From Dyella psychrodurans (GTDB lineage: Bacteria > Pseudomonadota > Gammaproteobacteria > Xanthomonadales > Rhodanobacteraceae), in contig NZ_QRBF01000004.1 in NCBI RefSeq assembly GCF_003363265.1, positions 1 through 64,000 of the forward strand: 64,000 nucleotides of DNA, in the 5' to 3' direction. The notes beneath the pieces were generated by a model. It was given only the letters and a program-made list of their open reading frames with translations, had not been told where the DNA came from and did no database searches. Positions 7,847-15,771 of the stretch are shown here, one piece after another. Numbering within the stretch: position 1 is the stretch's first letter; each line of letters opens with the position of its first letter. A program made the position numbers and the translations under genes.

Positions 7847-9061
7847 TCAGGCGGAGCGGGTTGCGACCAAGGGCGGGACGGCCGCCGCGCGCAACGCAGG
7901 GCCGAGCACGGCCAGCTGGCCAAGGAGCCATAGTGCGACAGCGCTGAAAGCCACATAGGACACGGGCAATCGTGGTTGTTCGTAATGCGTCATCAGCAGC
8001 ACATTCAGCGCATACGCCAAAAGCGAGCCGAGCACGATGCCGGTCGTGACGATAAGAAAGTTTTCCGTCTGGAAATAGCGCAGGATGTCGTGACGCGTGG
8101 CACCCACAGCGCGACGGATACCGATGGATCGCTTGCGCTGCTGCACCCAGAAACTGGCGAGGCCGGCAATGCCGAGTGCGGTGACGAACAGCAGTCCGGC
8201 GGCCGCCATGATCAGCAAGCCGATCATGGTGCGGTTGCGATGAAAGTAGTCGGCGCGCAGCTGCGTGAACGTCTGTGCATGACGAAGAATGCGGTTGCCG
8301 TATACGCGGTTCAATACTTCGGGCATTTCCTTCAGTACGCGGTCGCGGTTCTCCGGCGAGGTGCGAAGCACGTAGGTGACATCATTCCCATCCGGCAGCA
8401 TGGGTAACAGCGTCGCGTACTCGCCTTCGTCGCCGTCATGCGTATGCGGGCGAATAAGGTGATCCACGATGCCAACGATACGTACGGGTTTTTCGTCGGG
8501 GTAGATCGATTTGCCGAGCGGATCCTGCCCGGGAAAGAGTTGATTGCCCAGTGCGCGGGTGATGATCGTGACAGGGACGCGATCGATGCCCGCCCAGTCG
8601 TGCGCGGTATCCAACGGCACGTATTCGGCCGGCAGGAAATCGCGACCTTCGACGAGATGCAGTCCGAGTGTCGCCAGTTCGCCGGGCGTGCCATTGAAGG
8701 CTGTCGCGGCGGCACGGGCAGGGCCGTCCTGCACGAGGGCGATGCCGTTGCTCCAATCGTTGAGATTGAACGGCAGCGCATCGACGGCGGCGGCGGACTT
8801 CACGCCGGTTATCGCACGCAGCGCGGCGAGGTCGGTGTCATGGCGTACGAGTTGCGGGGCGCTGCCGTCGAGATCGGTGCTTTCGATCGACACCAGTTCG
8901 TTTTCGGCCACGCCGCTGGGAAGGTGTAGCTGCGTCGCGCGATGCACGATCATGAAAGCGACATTGCAAACAATGGCGCACGTCAGGCTTACCTGCAGAA
9001 CAAGAAGCCACGCGGTGAGCTTGTGGCGGGTGAGGCTGGCGACGATAGGTGGCAACGGCAT
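7847..9061 (-). CDS. ABC transporter permease, MacB/FtsX type (second of pair)
   Basis: The 404-residue inner-membrane protein has an N-terminal membrane segment (about residues 17-39), a periplasmic MacB-PCD-like domain and three C-terminal FtsX-like membrane segments with the conserved RKRSIGIRRAVGATRHDILR linker between them. It lies 9 bp downstream of a related permease. No ATPase or membrane-fusion gene adjoins the pair here. Such permeases usually work with an ATPase in envelope stress or antimicrobial peptide export; the role here is inferred. Confidence 0.88.
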   Translation of the reverse strand: MPLPPIVASLTRHKLTAWLLVLQVSLTCAIVCNVAFMIVHRATQLHLPSGVAENELVSIESTDLDGSAPQLVRHDTDLAALRAITGVKSAAAVDALPFNLNDWSNGIALVQDGPARAAATAFNGTPGELATLGLHLVEGRDFLPAEYVPLDTAHDWAGIDRVPVTIITRALGNQLFPGQDPLGKSIYPDEKPVRIVGIVDHLIRPHTHDGDEGEYATLLPMLPDGNDVTYVLRTSPENRDRVLKEMPEVLNRVYGNRILRHAQTFTQLRADYFHRNRTMIGLLIMAAAGLLFVTALGIAGLASFWVQQRKRSIGIRRAVGATRHDILRYFQTENFLIVTTGIVLGSLLAYALNVLLMTHYEQPRLPVSYVAFSAVALWLLGQLAVLGPALRAAAVPPLVATRSA

Positions 9062-9070
9062 GATATGGCC

Positions 9071-10372
9071 TCACTGGGTCTTGAGTTGCAAGGCAGGCGT
9101 GACGTTGCACGCGCGCCAGGCGGGCAGCAGTCCGGCGAGCAGGCTGGCCACGACAGCGAGTGCGAATGTTTCCAGCAACATCGCCATATCCATTTGCGCC
9201 AGCTGCGCGTAGCCATCCGGCCGCTGCCGCACGCTCCAGAGGCCGAGCTCTGCGATGACCAGGCCCAGAACGCCGCCGGCCAGGCCGATGACCGACGATT
9301 CGATGCCCAACTGCATAAAGATGTCGCGTCGCCGCGCGCCCAACGCGCGACGCACACTGATCTCGCCAGTTCGACGCAGAAACTTGGCAAGCAGCAGGCC
9401 GACGATGTTGACCATGCATACGAAGAGAAAACCCAGTGCCAGCCAGAGCTGCAGGCGCAGGTCTTCGGGAATGACGTGCTGGACGGTCAGCCAGTCGAGC
9501 AATCCGTAAAGCTGCGGATTGACCGGGCGCGGAAAACGGCCATGCGCCTGTTGGTCGTGCCAATAATCGGCGAGAAAATGGCGATAGGCGTACGCGTTGA
9601 CGGGGTTGTCGAGTTGAACCCAGAACTGCAGCCAGGCGCAGTGATCGCTGGTGCGTGCATCGCCGCCGCTGCCCCAGCACGTCATGCGTCCATTGAAGTC
9701 GAGTTTCAGTTCCTGCGCGGTTTCCAGCGGCAGGAAAAACTGATCGCCACGGCCAAATGCGCGATCGTCGATCTGCGCGTAGAACGTCGGTTGGGGACGC
9801 CAGTCGTCCAGCACGCCGATGACCCGGAAATCCGTATTCTTCAGCCGCACCGTTTTCCCGATACTGGGCGCGGTGCCGAACAGCTTGCGGTTGAGCTCCG
9901 CATTGAGTACGACGACACGTGCGCGTTCGGCATCATTCTGCGCTGTCCAGCCGCCACCGGCGTGGAAGGGCGTGCCGAACATCAGGAAGAAATCGGCGGT
10001 GACGTAGTGCCCGAATTCGAAAAACGGATGCAGCGCGTTCTCTGTCGGCCGAACAGGCAAGGCACCGGCTGCCATTGCGGCTTGTCGATCTGCGCGAGCG
10101 GCATGCAGCAAGTACATCGCGTCCGGCCAGGTCATGTTGCCGTCCGGTGTCGTATCTTTGGGCTTGATGCCGCTTACCGGACGCGGGTCAATCAAAGGTA
10201 CAAACAGTTGCGCACTGCGTCCCGGTAGCGGGTCGCCGGACATCACATGTAACACCGTGATCATGGTCATGCTGGCGCCAATGCCCAATCCGATGGCGAG
10301 AATCATCAGCGCTGTCATGACCCGGTTGCGTTTCAGGCTGTAGAGCGCCAACACAAAGTAATAGCCAAGCAT
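9071..10372 (-). CDS. ABC transporter permease, MacB/FtsX type (first of pair)
   Basis: The 433-residue permease has an N-terminal membrane segment (LALYSLKRNRVMTALMILAI), a large periplasmic domain to about residue 285 and C-terminal FtsX-type membrane helices. The typical GEISVRRALGARRRDIFMQL linker is present. It is the upstream partner of the 404-residue permease and shares its layout, so the two probably form a heterodimer. The ATPase must come from elsewhere. The next gene upstream, on the same strand after 145 bp, is the BlaR1-like peptidase. Confidence 0.9.
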   Translation of the reverse strand: MLGYYFVLALYSLKRNRVMTALMILAIGLGIGASMTMITVLHVMSGDPLPGRSAQLFVPLIDPRPVSGIKPKDTTPDGNMTWPDAMYLLHAARADRQAAMAAGALPVRPTENALHPFFEFGHYVTADFFLMFGTPFHAGGGWTAQNDAERARVVVLNAELNRKLFGTAPSIGKTVRLKNTDFRVIGVLDDWRPQPTFYAQIDDRAFGRGDQFFLPLETAQELKLDFNGRMTCWGSGGDARTSDHCAWLQFWVQLDNPVNAYAYRHFLADYWHDQQAHGRFPRPVNPQLYGLLDWLTVQHVIPEDLRLQLWLALGFLFVCMVNIVGLLLAKFLRRTGEISVRRALGARRRDIFMQLGIESSVIGLAGGVLGLVIAELGLWSVRQRPDGYAQLAQMDMAMLLETFALAVVASLLAGLLPAWRACNVTPALQLKTQ

Positions 10373-10517
10373 CGATAGTCTCCGCGAAACGAAGGTGCAG
10401 CAATCCGTGCTGCCCGGCGGCGTGGGCAGTGCGAGGTTCTTTGGGTGATGGTGTGGCGCCGTGCGGTTGTCTGCGAGATGTCAACCGGCAGTCAACCGCA
10501 CAGCGGGCGGTGCCATC

Positions 10518-12509
10518 TCAACGATTCGCTGGTTCGGCGAGGCCTTTGGACACCGCATCGTTCAGCACTTTGTCGAGTTGCCGATCGACTTGTTCGGATG
10601 TTGCTTTCTGTTGCGCCTGCATGGCTGCTTCGCGCTTGGACAGATCAGCTTCCTGTTTCGCCAGATCGGCCGCAGCCCGGTCGAGCATCGTATGCTCGCG
10701 TGCTATTTCCGCCTGTTCCATATCCAGGCCGCGGAGCTGGCCTTGCAGGCTCGCTTCTTGCGCGGCCTCTTCCTGGGCTGTGGCATTGGCCTGCATGGCA
10801 GCGCGTTGCGATTCGAGCTCTGCACGACGACTTTCCAGTTCGGCCTGACGGCTCGCGAGCGCGCCTTGACGTGCAGCCAATCCGCTCTGCTGGCCTGCCA
10901 GCGCCCCCTGCTTCCCTGCAAGCTCGCCTTGCGCACGTGCCAGCTGATTGGCGGGCTCATAGACTTTCCGCGCCTGCCGGATCACGTTCGCATCGTGAAT
11001 CACATAAGCTTCTTCGCCGCGCCGGTACCACAGCAAAGGCTGGTCTTTACGGCTCAAGCGATGCATCGCGGCAATGTCTTCGTCGCTGCCATTGACGATC
11101 ACGGATTCACCGTCATACATCGCGATGCCACGGCTTGCGTGAGGCTCGGTATCGATGTCCAGGAAGCGAGCGTTGAAGCCCAGATTGTGTTCGTAGGGTG
11201 GAGCAGGTGGTGCCGGAGGAGCTGGAGGAGCAGGCGGTGAAGCGGGCGCGGGCGGTGCTGCTGGCACCGGTGGTACAGGCGGTATCGCGAGTGAAGCATG
11301 TCGCGCTGACGAAGGCTTTGCGAGCGCTGCCGGCATGGGGTGAGCCGCCGGAATAGCGGATGCGGCCGGAGCAGGTGACGAAGATGTCCTTGGTGCAGGC
11401 GAAATGGCCGGTGCCGGGGCAGGCGATACGCTGCTGTCGTCGGTCGTTTGTGTTTCGACGATGACGTGTTCCGAACTGGTCGCGGTGACGCGATAAGGAA
11501 GAACGCCTGCCAGCGCAATGGCAGCCACCAGCAGCCACCCGCGCGTCCGCGGCGTATCGTTTACGCTTTGCTGCAACATGATCAGCCGCCTCTTCAGACT
11601 CAAAAACGTGGAAGACGCGCCAGCCAGGCTGGAGTGCACGGGACTTGCCACGCCGAGGCGCAGCAACAGGTGGCCGTAACGTTGCGGCGTGGCGCGATGG
11701 CGCTGAAGTACTTGTGCATCGCAAGCGGCTTCTCGGTAGATCCCGTACTCGCGCATCGCCCATTTCACGAGCGGATGGAAAAAGAACAGGCGCTGCGCAA
11801 TGGCGGGCACCCAGCCCAGCCATAGATCGCCGCGACGAACGTGCGCGAGTTCGTGAGCCATCGCCATCGCGAGTTCTTCGGGGGACAGCATGTCTTCAGC
11901 AGGCAGCAGCACGATGGGACGCCATAGGCCGGTGACCTGCGGCGATATGATCGCGTCCGACCTGCGCAGCTGCGGAACACGGCGCAATGCCAACGTACGC
12001 GCTTGCTGTGCGCACAACGTCCGCAACGTGGCGTCTTGCACGGGTTTGGCATGCTTGCGCAGCGAACGGCTCTCCCACCATTCCCGGGCGGCGAAAAGAC
12101 ATTGCAACAACACGCCCAGCAGCCATGATGCGACGATGGCTTCGGACCACGACCACGTGTGGGTGGTGGCGTCGGACACTTGAGAAGCGTTCTGCTCTAA
12201 CGAGGCAACGGGTGCAGCGGCAGATACCGTGTTCGTGACGGCAGGTGTTTGCGTGATCGCTACGCGGGTCGTTATCGCAGCGGGCTGCATCGCAGGCTTC
12301 AGCCAATGCAGTTCCACTGGAGTGCTTACGGTGATGCCGAGCACCAGCTGCAAACCGACCAGCCACCACAGCATGCAACGCATCGCGGCTGAAAGTCGTG
12401 GCATGTAGCGCATCAGTAGCCACAGTGCGCCGATCAGAAGCGTTGCCTGCGCTGCAGTCCATGCAAGGCGCACGAACAGCGTATCGATGATGTTGGCGAA
12501 CATATCCAT
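10518..12509 (-). CDS. M56 family (BlaR1-like) membrane metallopeptidase with coiled-coil tail
   Basis: The 663-residue protein has an N-terminal BlaR1/MecR1-type peptidase with several membrane helices. The zinc site HELAH is at residues 219-223, with Glu260 in YREAACDAQ as likely third ligand and a last membrane helix at about 324-340. A Pro/Ala-rich linker follows (about 360-440). The tail has no recognisable penicillin-binding sensor; instead residues 524-572 form seven consecutive heptads (such as AGKQGAL, AARQGAL, ESRRAEL), with more charged helix to about 650. The family cleaves a BlaI-type repressor on signal. I chose the ATG at 12509, 1 bp after blaI; the longer frame overlaps blaI. 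The tail suggests a different signal from beta-lactam. Confidence 0.9.
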   Translation of the reverse strand: MDMFANIIDTLFVRLAWTAAQATLLIGALWLLMRYMPRLSAAMRCMLWWLVGLQLVLGITVSTPVELHWLKPAMQPAAITTRVAITQTPAVTNTVSAAAPVASLEQNASQVSDATTHTWSWSEAIVASWLLGVLLQCLFAAREWWESRSLRKHAKPVQDATLRTLCAQQARTLALRRVPQLRRSDAIISPQVTGLWRPIVLLPAEDMLSPEELAMAMAHELAHVRRGDLWLGWVPAIAQRLFFFHPLVKWAMREYGIYREAACDAQVLQRHRATPQRYGHLLLRLGVASPVHSSLAGASSTFLSLKRRLIMLQQSVNDTPRTRGWLLVAAIALAGVLPYRVTATSSEHVIVETQTTDDSSVSPAPAPAISPAPRTSSSPAPAASAIPAAHPMPAALAKPSSARHASLAIPPVPPVPAAPPAPASPPAPPAPPAPPAPPYEHNLGFNARFLDIDTEPHASRGIAMYDGESVIVNGSDEDIAAMHRLSRKDQPLLWYRRGEEAYVIHDANVIRQARKVYEPANQLARAQGELAGKQGALAGQQSGLAARQGALASRQAELESRRAELESQRAAMQANATAQEEAAQEASLQGQLRGLDMEQAEIAREHTMLDRAAADLAKQEADLSKREAAMQAQQKATSEQVDRQLDKVLNDAVSKGLAEPANR

Positions 12510-12510
12510 C

Positions 12511-12897
12511 TCAACTCTCCTTGCGCCGCGACTGCAGTTGCGCCACCAAGGCTTCGAGTTCGGCCAGTTCGCTGTCGCTGACCTCGGCTTTTTCGGACAT
12601 CCATGCGACAAACGGCGAGAGCGATCCGGATAACGTCTTTTCGACGAATTGCCCCACCGCATTGCTCATCACTTCGTTCGGGCCAGTCGCCGTGCTGTAG
12701 CGATAGATGCCTTGGACATGGCGTCGCTTCAGATAGGACTTGGCGCGCAGGCGCTCCATCATGGTGAGGACCGTGGAGCGGGCCAGGCCGCGCTCCTCGC
12801 CGTAATCGGCGGCCACTTCGCCCACCGAGACGTTCTCGTGCTCGGCCAGGTAGTGCAGGAGGGCAAGTTCCTGGTCGCCGATGGATGGCTTGCTCAT
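12511..12897 (-). CDS. BlaI/MecI family transcriptional repressor
   Basis: The 128-residue protein has the family layout: an N-terminal winged helix (GDQELALLHYLAEHENVSV; STVLTMMERLRAKSYLKRR) and a C-terminal dimerisation helix region. BlaI-type repressors bind TACA/TGTA dyads as dimers and are released when a partner M56 protease cleaves them. Two such dyads lie just upstream, so autoregulation is likely. The M56 gene starts 1 bp after its stop, which supports a two-gene sensor-repressor operon. Confidence 0.93.
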   Translation of the reverse strand: MSKPSIGDQELALLHYLAEHENVSVGEVAADYGEERGLARSTVLTMMERLRAKSYLKRRHVQGIYRYSTATGPNEVMSNAVGQFVEKTLSGSLSPFVAWMSEKAEVSDSELAELEALVAQLQSRRKES

Positions 12898-12912
12898 GGG
12901 GGTCGACTTCCT

Positions 12913-12958
12913 TGACTACAGGTGTAGTCAAGCTACGCCATGACTACACCTGTAGTCA
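12913..12958 (-). promoter_or_regulatory. Twin BlaI-type operators and promoter
   Basis: Two 18-bp palindromes lie 28 bp apart centre to centre: TGACTACAGGTGTAGTCA (12913-12930) and TGACTACACCTGTAGTCA (12941-12958). Each has perfect 8-bp arms, and each is the exact reverse complement of the other. They contain the TACA-N2-TGTA core expected for BlaI/MecI binding. On the minus strand a TTGACT -35 (12954-12959) overlaps the upstream operator. A TAGCTT -10-like hexamer (12930-12935) follows after 18 bp, so bound repressor would block the promoter. Confidence 0.85.
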
Positions 12959-13111
12959 ATAGGCCGCCGGGCAACCGAATATGAACGCAATCCGGCCCCG
13001 CATGGCGGCGGGCGTAGCGCGAAGGTCACCCCTTGAGGTCACATAAGGCGTGCATACTTTCTTCGATGCCTGCATCGTGCCGGCGCCCCTAAGCAGTCCA
13101 ACGGATACCCC

Positions 13112-13747
13112 ATGACTCCCCAGGAACAACTTCTTCTCGATGATTTCCTTCAGCGCCTGGCCGCCGTCAACGGCGTGGCCAAGGACGCGCAAGCCGATGC
13201 GCTGATCCGTCAGCGTCTGGCGGGTCAGCCCGATGCGCTTTACCTGCTGGTGCAGCGGAGCCTCTTGCAGCAGCACGCGCTCGATGCCGCGAAGGCGCAG
13301 ATCGCGCAGTTGCAGGCTCAGCTGGGTCAACAGCAGGGCGGCGGCAGCTTCCTTGGCGGTCAATCGGCCTGGGGCAACACGCCTCCGCCGATGCCGCAGG
13401 CGCCGCAACAAGCAGCCCCGACATGGCGTGAGCGCCTGTTCGGCGGCGGCGCGGCCGCCGCGCCGCAAAGCGCCGCGCCGAGCTTCCTGCAGAGCGCCGC
13501 GACCACGGCCGCGGGCGTCGCAGGCGGCATGTTCCTGTTTGATGGCATCGAAAGCCTGCTCGGCGGCCATCACGGCGGCGGCTTCTTCGGCGGTCAGCCG
13601 GAAGTGATCGAAAACGTCACCGAGAACAATTTCTTCGACGATGGCAACCGCGACGGCTTCGGCGGCGGCAATCAGGATTTCTCGTCGACGGATTTCAACG
13701 ACGACAACTTCAGCGGCGGGGTCGACGACGACAGCAGCTGGACGTAA
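13112..13747 (+). CDS. DUF2076 domain-containing protein
   Basis: The 211-residue protein starts MTPQEQLLLDDFLQRLAAV, the typical opening of DUF2076 proteins. A helical segment runs to about residue 75, followed by Gly/Pro/Ala-rich stretches and a C-terminal tail rich in Gly, Asp and Asn (about 160-211). There is no Sec signal. The family has been described as periplasmic ligand-binding sensor-like, but the function is not established. It is monocistronic, divergent from blaI, and followed by a convergent acetyltransferase. Confidence 0.85.
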   Translation: MTPQEQLLLDDFLQRLAAVNGVAKDAQADALIRQRLAGQPDALYLLVQRSLLQQHALDAAKAQIAQLQAQLGQQQGGGSFLGGQSAWGNTPPPMPQAPQQAAPTWRERLFGGGAAAAPQSAAPSFLQSAATTAAGVAGGMFLFDGIESLLGGHHGGGFFGGQPEVIENVTENNFFDDGNRDGFGGGNQDFSSTDFNDDNFSGGVDDDSSWT

Positions 13748-13788
13748 CGGATACAGCCGCGCATGTCCGATGGGCGTGCGCGGTCGTC

Positions 13789-14232
13789 TCAGTCATCATC
13801 GCCGACCGACAGCTCTTTAGTGAAGGTGAAGCGACGATTACCGGGCGGATCGCAGGGAATCGATCCTAGTTCGCGCCAACCATGTCGACGATAAAACTCC
13901 GGCGCCTGGAATGCATGGGTGTGCAGCAGGCCGACTCGGCAGCCGCGGCGCGAGCCTTCCTGCTCGGCCATCTTCAACAACTTGCTCCCAACGCCGGCGC
14001 CACGCAGGGCTTCTGGTAGAAAGAGCATGTCCACGAAGAGCAGCCCGCGCGATGTGCGACCGGTAACGCCGCCTATAACCTGCTGCGAGTCGGGATCTTT
14101 GACCCATATGGCCAGCGGTCGCTGGTCGTCGATACCGGTGGCCGTGGCGTTGAAGTGATCCAGGCCGGCACGAACGACGGCCAGGTCCGCGGGGTCGGGC
14201 TGGTCCGTGATATCGATAATCGGTGTTTGCAT
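13789..14232 (-). CDS. GNAT family N-acetyltransferase
   Basis: The 147-residue cytosolic protein has the GNAT fold: an early strand pair (LAIWVKD; VIGGVTGRTSRGLLFVDMLFLP), the acetyl-CoA loop LRGAGVGSKLLK at about residues 78-89, and the late PEFYRRHGWRELG motif. The substrate is unknown. It starts 14 bp after the nrdB stop on the same strand, so it may be transcribed with nrdAB. Confidence 0.9.
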   Translation of the reverse strand: MQTPIIDITDQPDPADLAVVRAGLDHFNATATGIDDQRPLAIWVKDPDSQQVIGGVTGRTSRGLLFVDMLFLPEALRGAGVGSKLLKMAEQEGSRRGCRVGLLHTHAFQAPEFYRRHGWRELGSIPCDPPGNRRFTFTKELSVGDDD

Positions 14233-14246
14233 GGCCTTGATGATGA

Positions 14247-15266
14247 TCAGAACGCCATGTCGAATGCTACCTCACCGCCCACGCCCACCTGATAGGCCGA
14301 CACGCGGCGTTCGAAGAAGTTGGTGACTTCCTGCACGTCCTGCAGATCCATGAAGTCGAAGGGATTCTTCGAGCCGTATTTCTTCGGCAAGTCGAGTTGC
14401 GTCAGGCGTTGATCGGCGCAGTATTCCAGATACTGACGCATGTCCTTCACCGACAGGCCGGCTACGCCGCCGGAAAGCACGTCTTCCGCGAACTGCGTTT
14501 CGCAGGCGATGGCTTCTTCCAGCATCGTCTCTACTTGCATGCGCATCTCTTCATCGAAGAGTTCGGGTTCCTGCGCACGCACGGTGCGCACGACGTCGAA
14601 GGCGAAAGCCATGTGGCCCGATTCGTCGCGGAACACCCAGTTGGTGCCCGAAGCCAGCCCATGCAGGAGGCCGCGCGAGCGCAGGAAATATACGTACGCA
14701 AACGCCGCAAAGAAGAACAGGCCCTCGATGCACGCCGCGAAGCAGATCAGGTTGAGCAGGAACTGCCGGCGCTGTTCGCGCGTTTCCAGGCGCTGCAAAT
14801 TCTGGATGGAGTCGATCCACTTGAAGCAGAACGCGCCTTTCTGACGGATCGACGGGATGTTCTCGATGGCGGCGAACGCCTTGTTGCGCTCGTTCGGATC
14901 GGGAATGTAGGTGTCCAGCAACGTGAGATAGAACTGCACATGCAGCGCCTCTTCGTACAGCTGGCGCGAAAGATACATGCGCGCTTCGGGCGCATTGATG
15001 TGCTGGTACAGGTTGAGCACCAGGTTGTTCGCCACGATCGTGTCGCCGGTGGCGAAGAAGGCGACCAGGCGATGAATGAGGTGGCGATCCGCATCGGTCA
15101 TCTTCGACTTGAGGTCGGTGACGTCCAGCGAAAAATCCACTTCCTCCACCGTCCAGGTGTTCTTGATCGCGTTGCGATACATCTCGTAGAACTCGGGGTA
15201 GCGCATGGGGCGCAGCGTGAGTTCGAAGCCAGGGTCGAGGATGTTTTGGGATTTCGGGGCGTTCAA
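14247..15266 (-). CDS. nrdB: Ribonucleoside-diphosphate reductase beta subunit (class Ia)
   Basis: The 339-residue small subunit houses the di-iron tyrosyl radical that starts NDP reduction by NrdA. Visible ligands are Asp in ATGDTIV, Glu and His in EEALHVQFY, Glu in IEGLFF, and Glu and His in FRDESGHM. The Tyr of EEALHVQFY stands four residues after the ligand His, where the radical tyrosine is expected. The start is a TTG at 15266 with a GAGGAG ribosome site 6-7 bases upstream; the next in-frame ATG would remove conserved sequence. It is separated from nrdA by about 505 bp carrying an opposite-strand GIY-YIG gene. Confidence 0.96.
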   Translation of the reverse strand: MNAPKSQNILDPGFELTLRPMRYPEFYEMYRNAIKNTWTVEEVDFSLDVTDLKSKMTDADRHLIHRLVAFFATGDTIVANNLVLNLYQHINAPEARMYLSRQLYEEALHVQFYLTLLDTYIPDPNERNKAFAAIENIPSIRQKGAFCFKWIDSIQNLQRLETREQRRQFLLNLICFAACIEGLFFFAAFAYVYFLRSRGLLHGLASGTNWVFRDESGHMAFAFDVVRTVRAQEPELFDEEMRMQVETMLEEAIACETQFAEDVLSGGVAGLSVKDMRQYLEYCADQRLTQLDLPKKYGSKNPFDFMDLQDVQEVTNFFERRVSAYQVGVGGEVAFDMAF

Positions 15267-15295
15267 TGTGATCTCCTCAATGAGTCGTGTAGGAA

Positions 15296-15330
15296 GTCAC
15301 TGGGTCCCGGCTTTCGCCGGGGCGACGGAC
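15296..15330 (+). repeat. Short hairpin repeat, copy 1 at GIY-YIG locus
   Basis: A GTCCCGGC-TTTC-GCCGGGGC stem preceded by CACTGG and followed by GAC. It matches the terminal hairpin of the large repeats at 2.3-3.1 kb and lies between the nrdB start and the GIY-YIG start. Confidence 0.75.
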
Positions 15331-15384
15331 GTGAGGGTTGTTGGAGGATTTGCCGCAAGCCAGCTGCCGACGAAGATCGGCAGC

Positions 15385-15678
15385 ATGAGATTGCGACAGC
15401 CCTGTGTTTATATGCTTGCCAGCAAACGGAACGGCGTTCTGTACGTTGGCGTAACGTCCGATTTGATTCGGCGAATTTGGCAGCATCGTTCCGGTTTTGT
15501 TTCCAGTTTTACCAGGCTTCATTGCGCGTACGGCCTTGTCTGGTATGAGCTGCACGGAACCATGGAGTCCGCGATAAGAAGGGAAAAGTTGCTGAAGAAA
15601 TGGCATCGCAAATGGAAGTTGGAGCTTATCGAGCATAGCAATCCGTACTGGAACGACCTCTATCCAACCTTGCTTTAA
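15385..15678 (+). CDS. GIY-YIG nuclease superfamily protein
   Basis: The 97-residue protein is a stand-alone GIY-YIG domain of the YhbQ/UPF0213-like type. The paired strands read CVYMLASKRNGVLYVGVTSDL (Y at the first motif, LYVGVT at the second), followed by the conserved Arg of LIRRIWQH and a Glu in the middle helix (MESAIRREKLLKKW). Its function is unknown; the fold is nuclease-like. The ATG at 15385 gives the usual length. It sits on the opposite strand between nrdA and nrdB and is bracketed by CCCGGC hairpin repeats on both sides, which suggests insertion. Confidence 0.88.
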   Translation: MRLRQPCVYMLASKRNGVLYVGVTSDLIRRIWQHRSGFVSSFTRLHCAYGLVWYELHGTMESAIRREKLLKKWHRKWKLELIEHSNPYWNDLYPTLL

Positions 15679-15681
15679 CTC

Positions 15682-15711
15682 CGTCGTCCCGGCGAAAGCC
15701 GGGACCCAGTG
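15682..15711 (-). repeat. Short hairpin repeat, copy 2 at GIY-YIG locus
   Basis: The inverted counterpart of copy 1: on the minus strand it reads CACTGG, then GTCCCGGC-TTTC-GCCGGGAC. It begins 3 bp after the GIY-YIG stop codon, so the gene is bracketed by inverted hairpins. Confidence 0.75.
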
Positions 15712-15735
15712 TCTTGAGCGCCTAAAAGTGCGAAG

Positions 15736-15769
15736 ACGCTGGGCCCCGGCTTTCGCCGGGGCGACGAGC
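15736..15769 (+). repeat. Short hairpin repeat, copy 3 at GIY-YIG locus
   Basis: GCCCCGGC-TTTC-GCCGGGGC, in the same orientation as copy 1. The closing pairs differ from the other copies but remain complementary. It lies 2 bp from the nrdA stop codon, so it could also affect the 3' end of the nrdA message. Confidence 0.72.
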
Positions 15770-15771
15770 TG

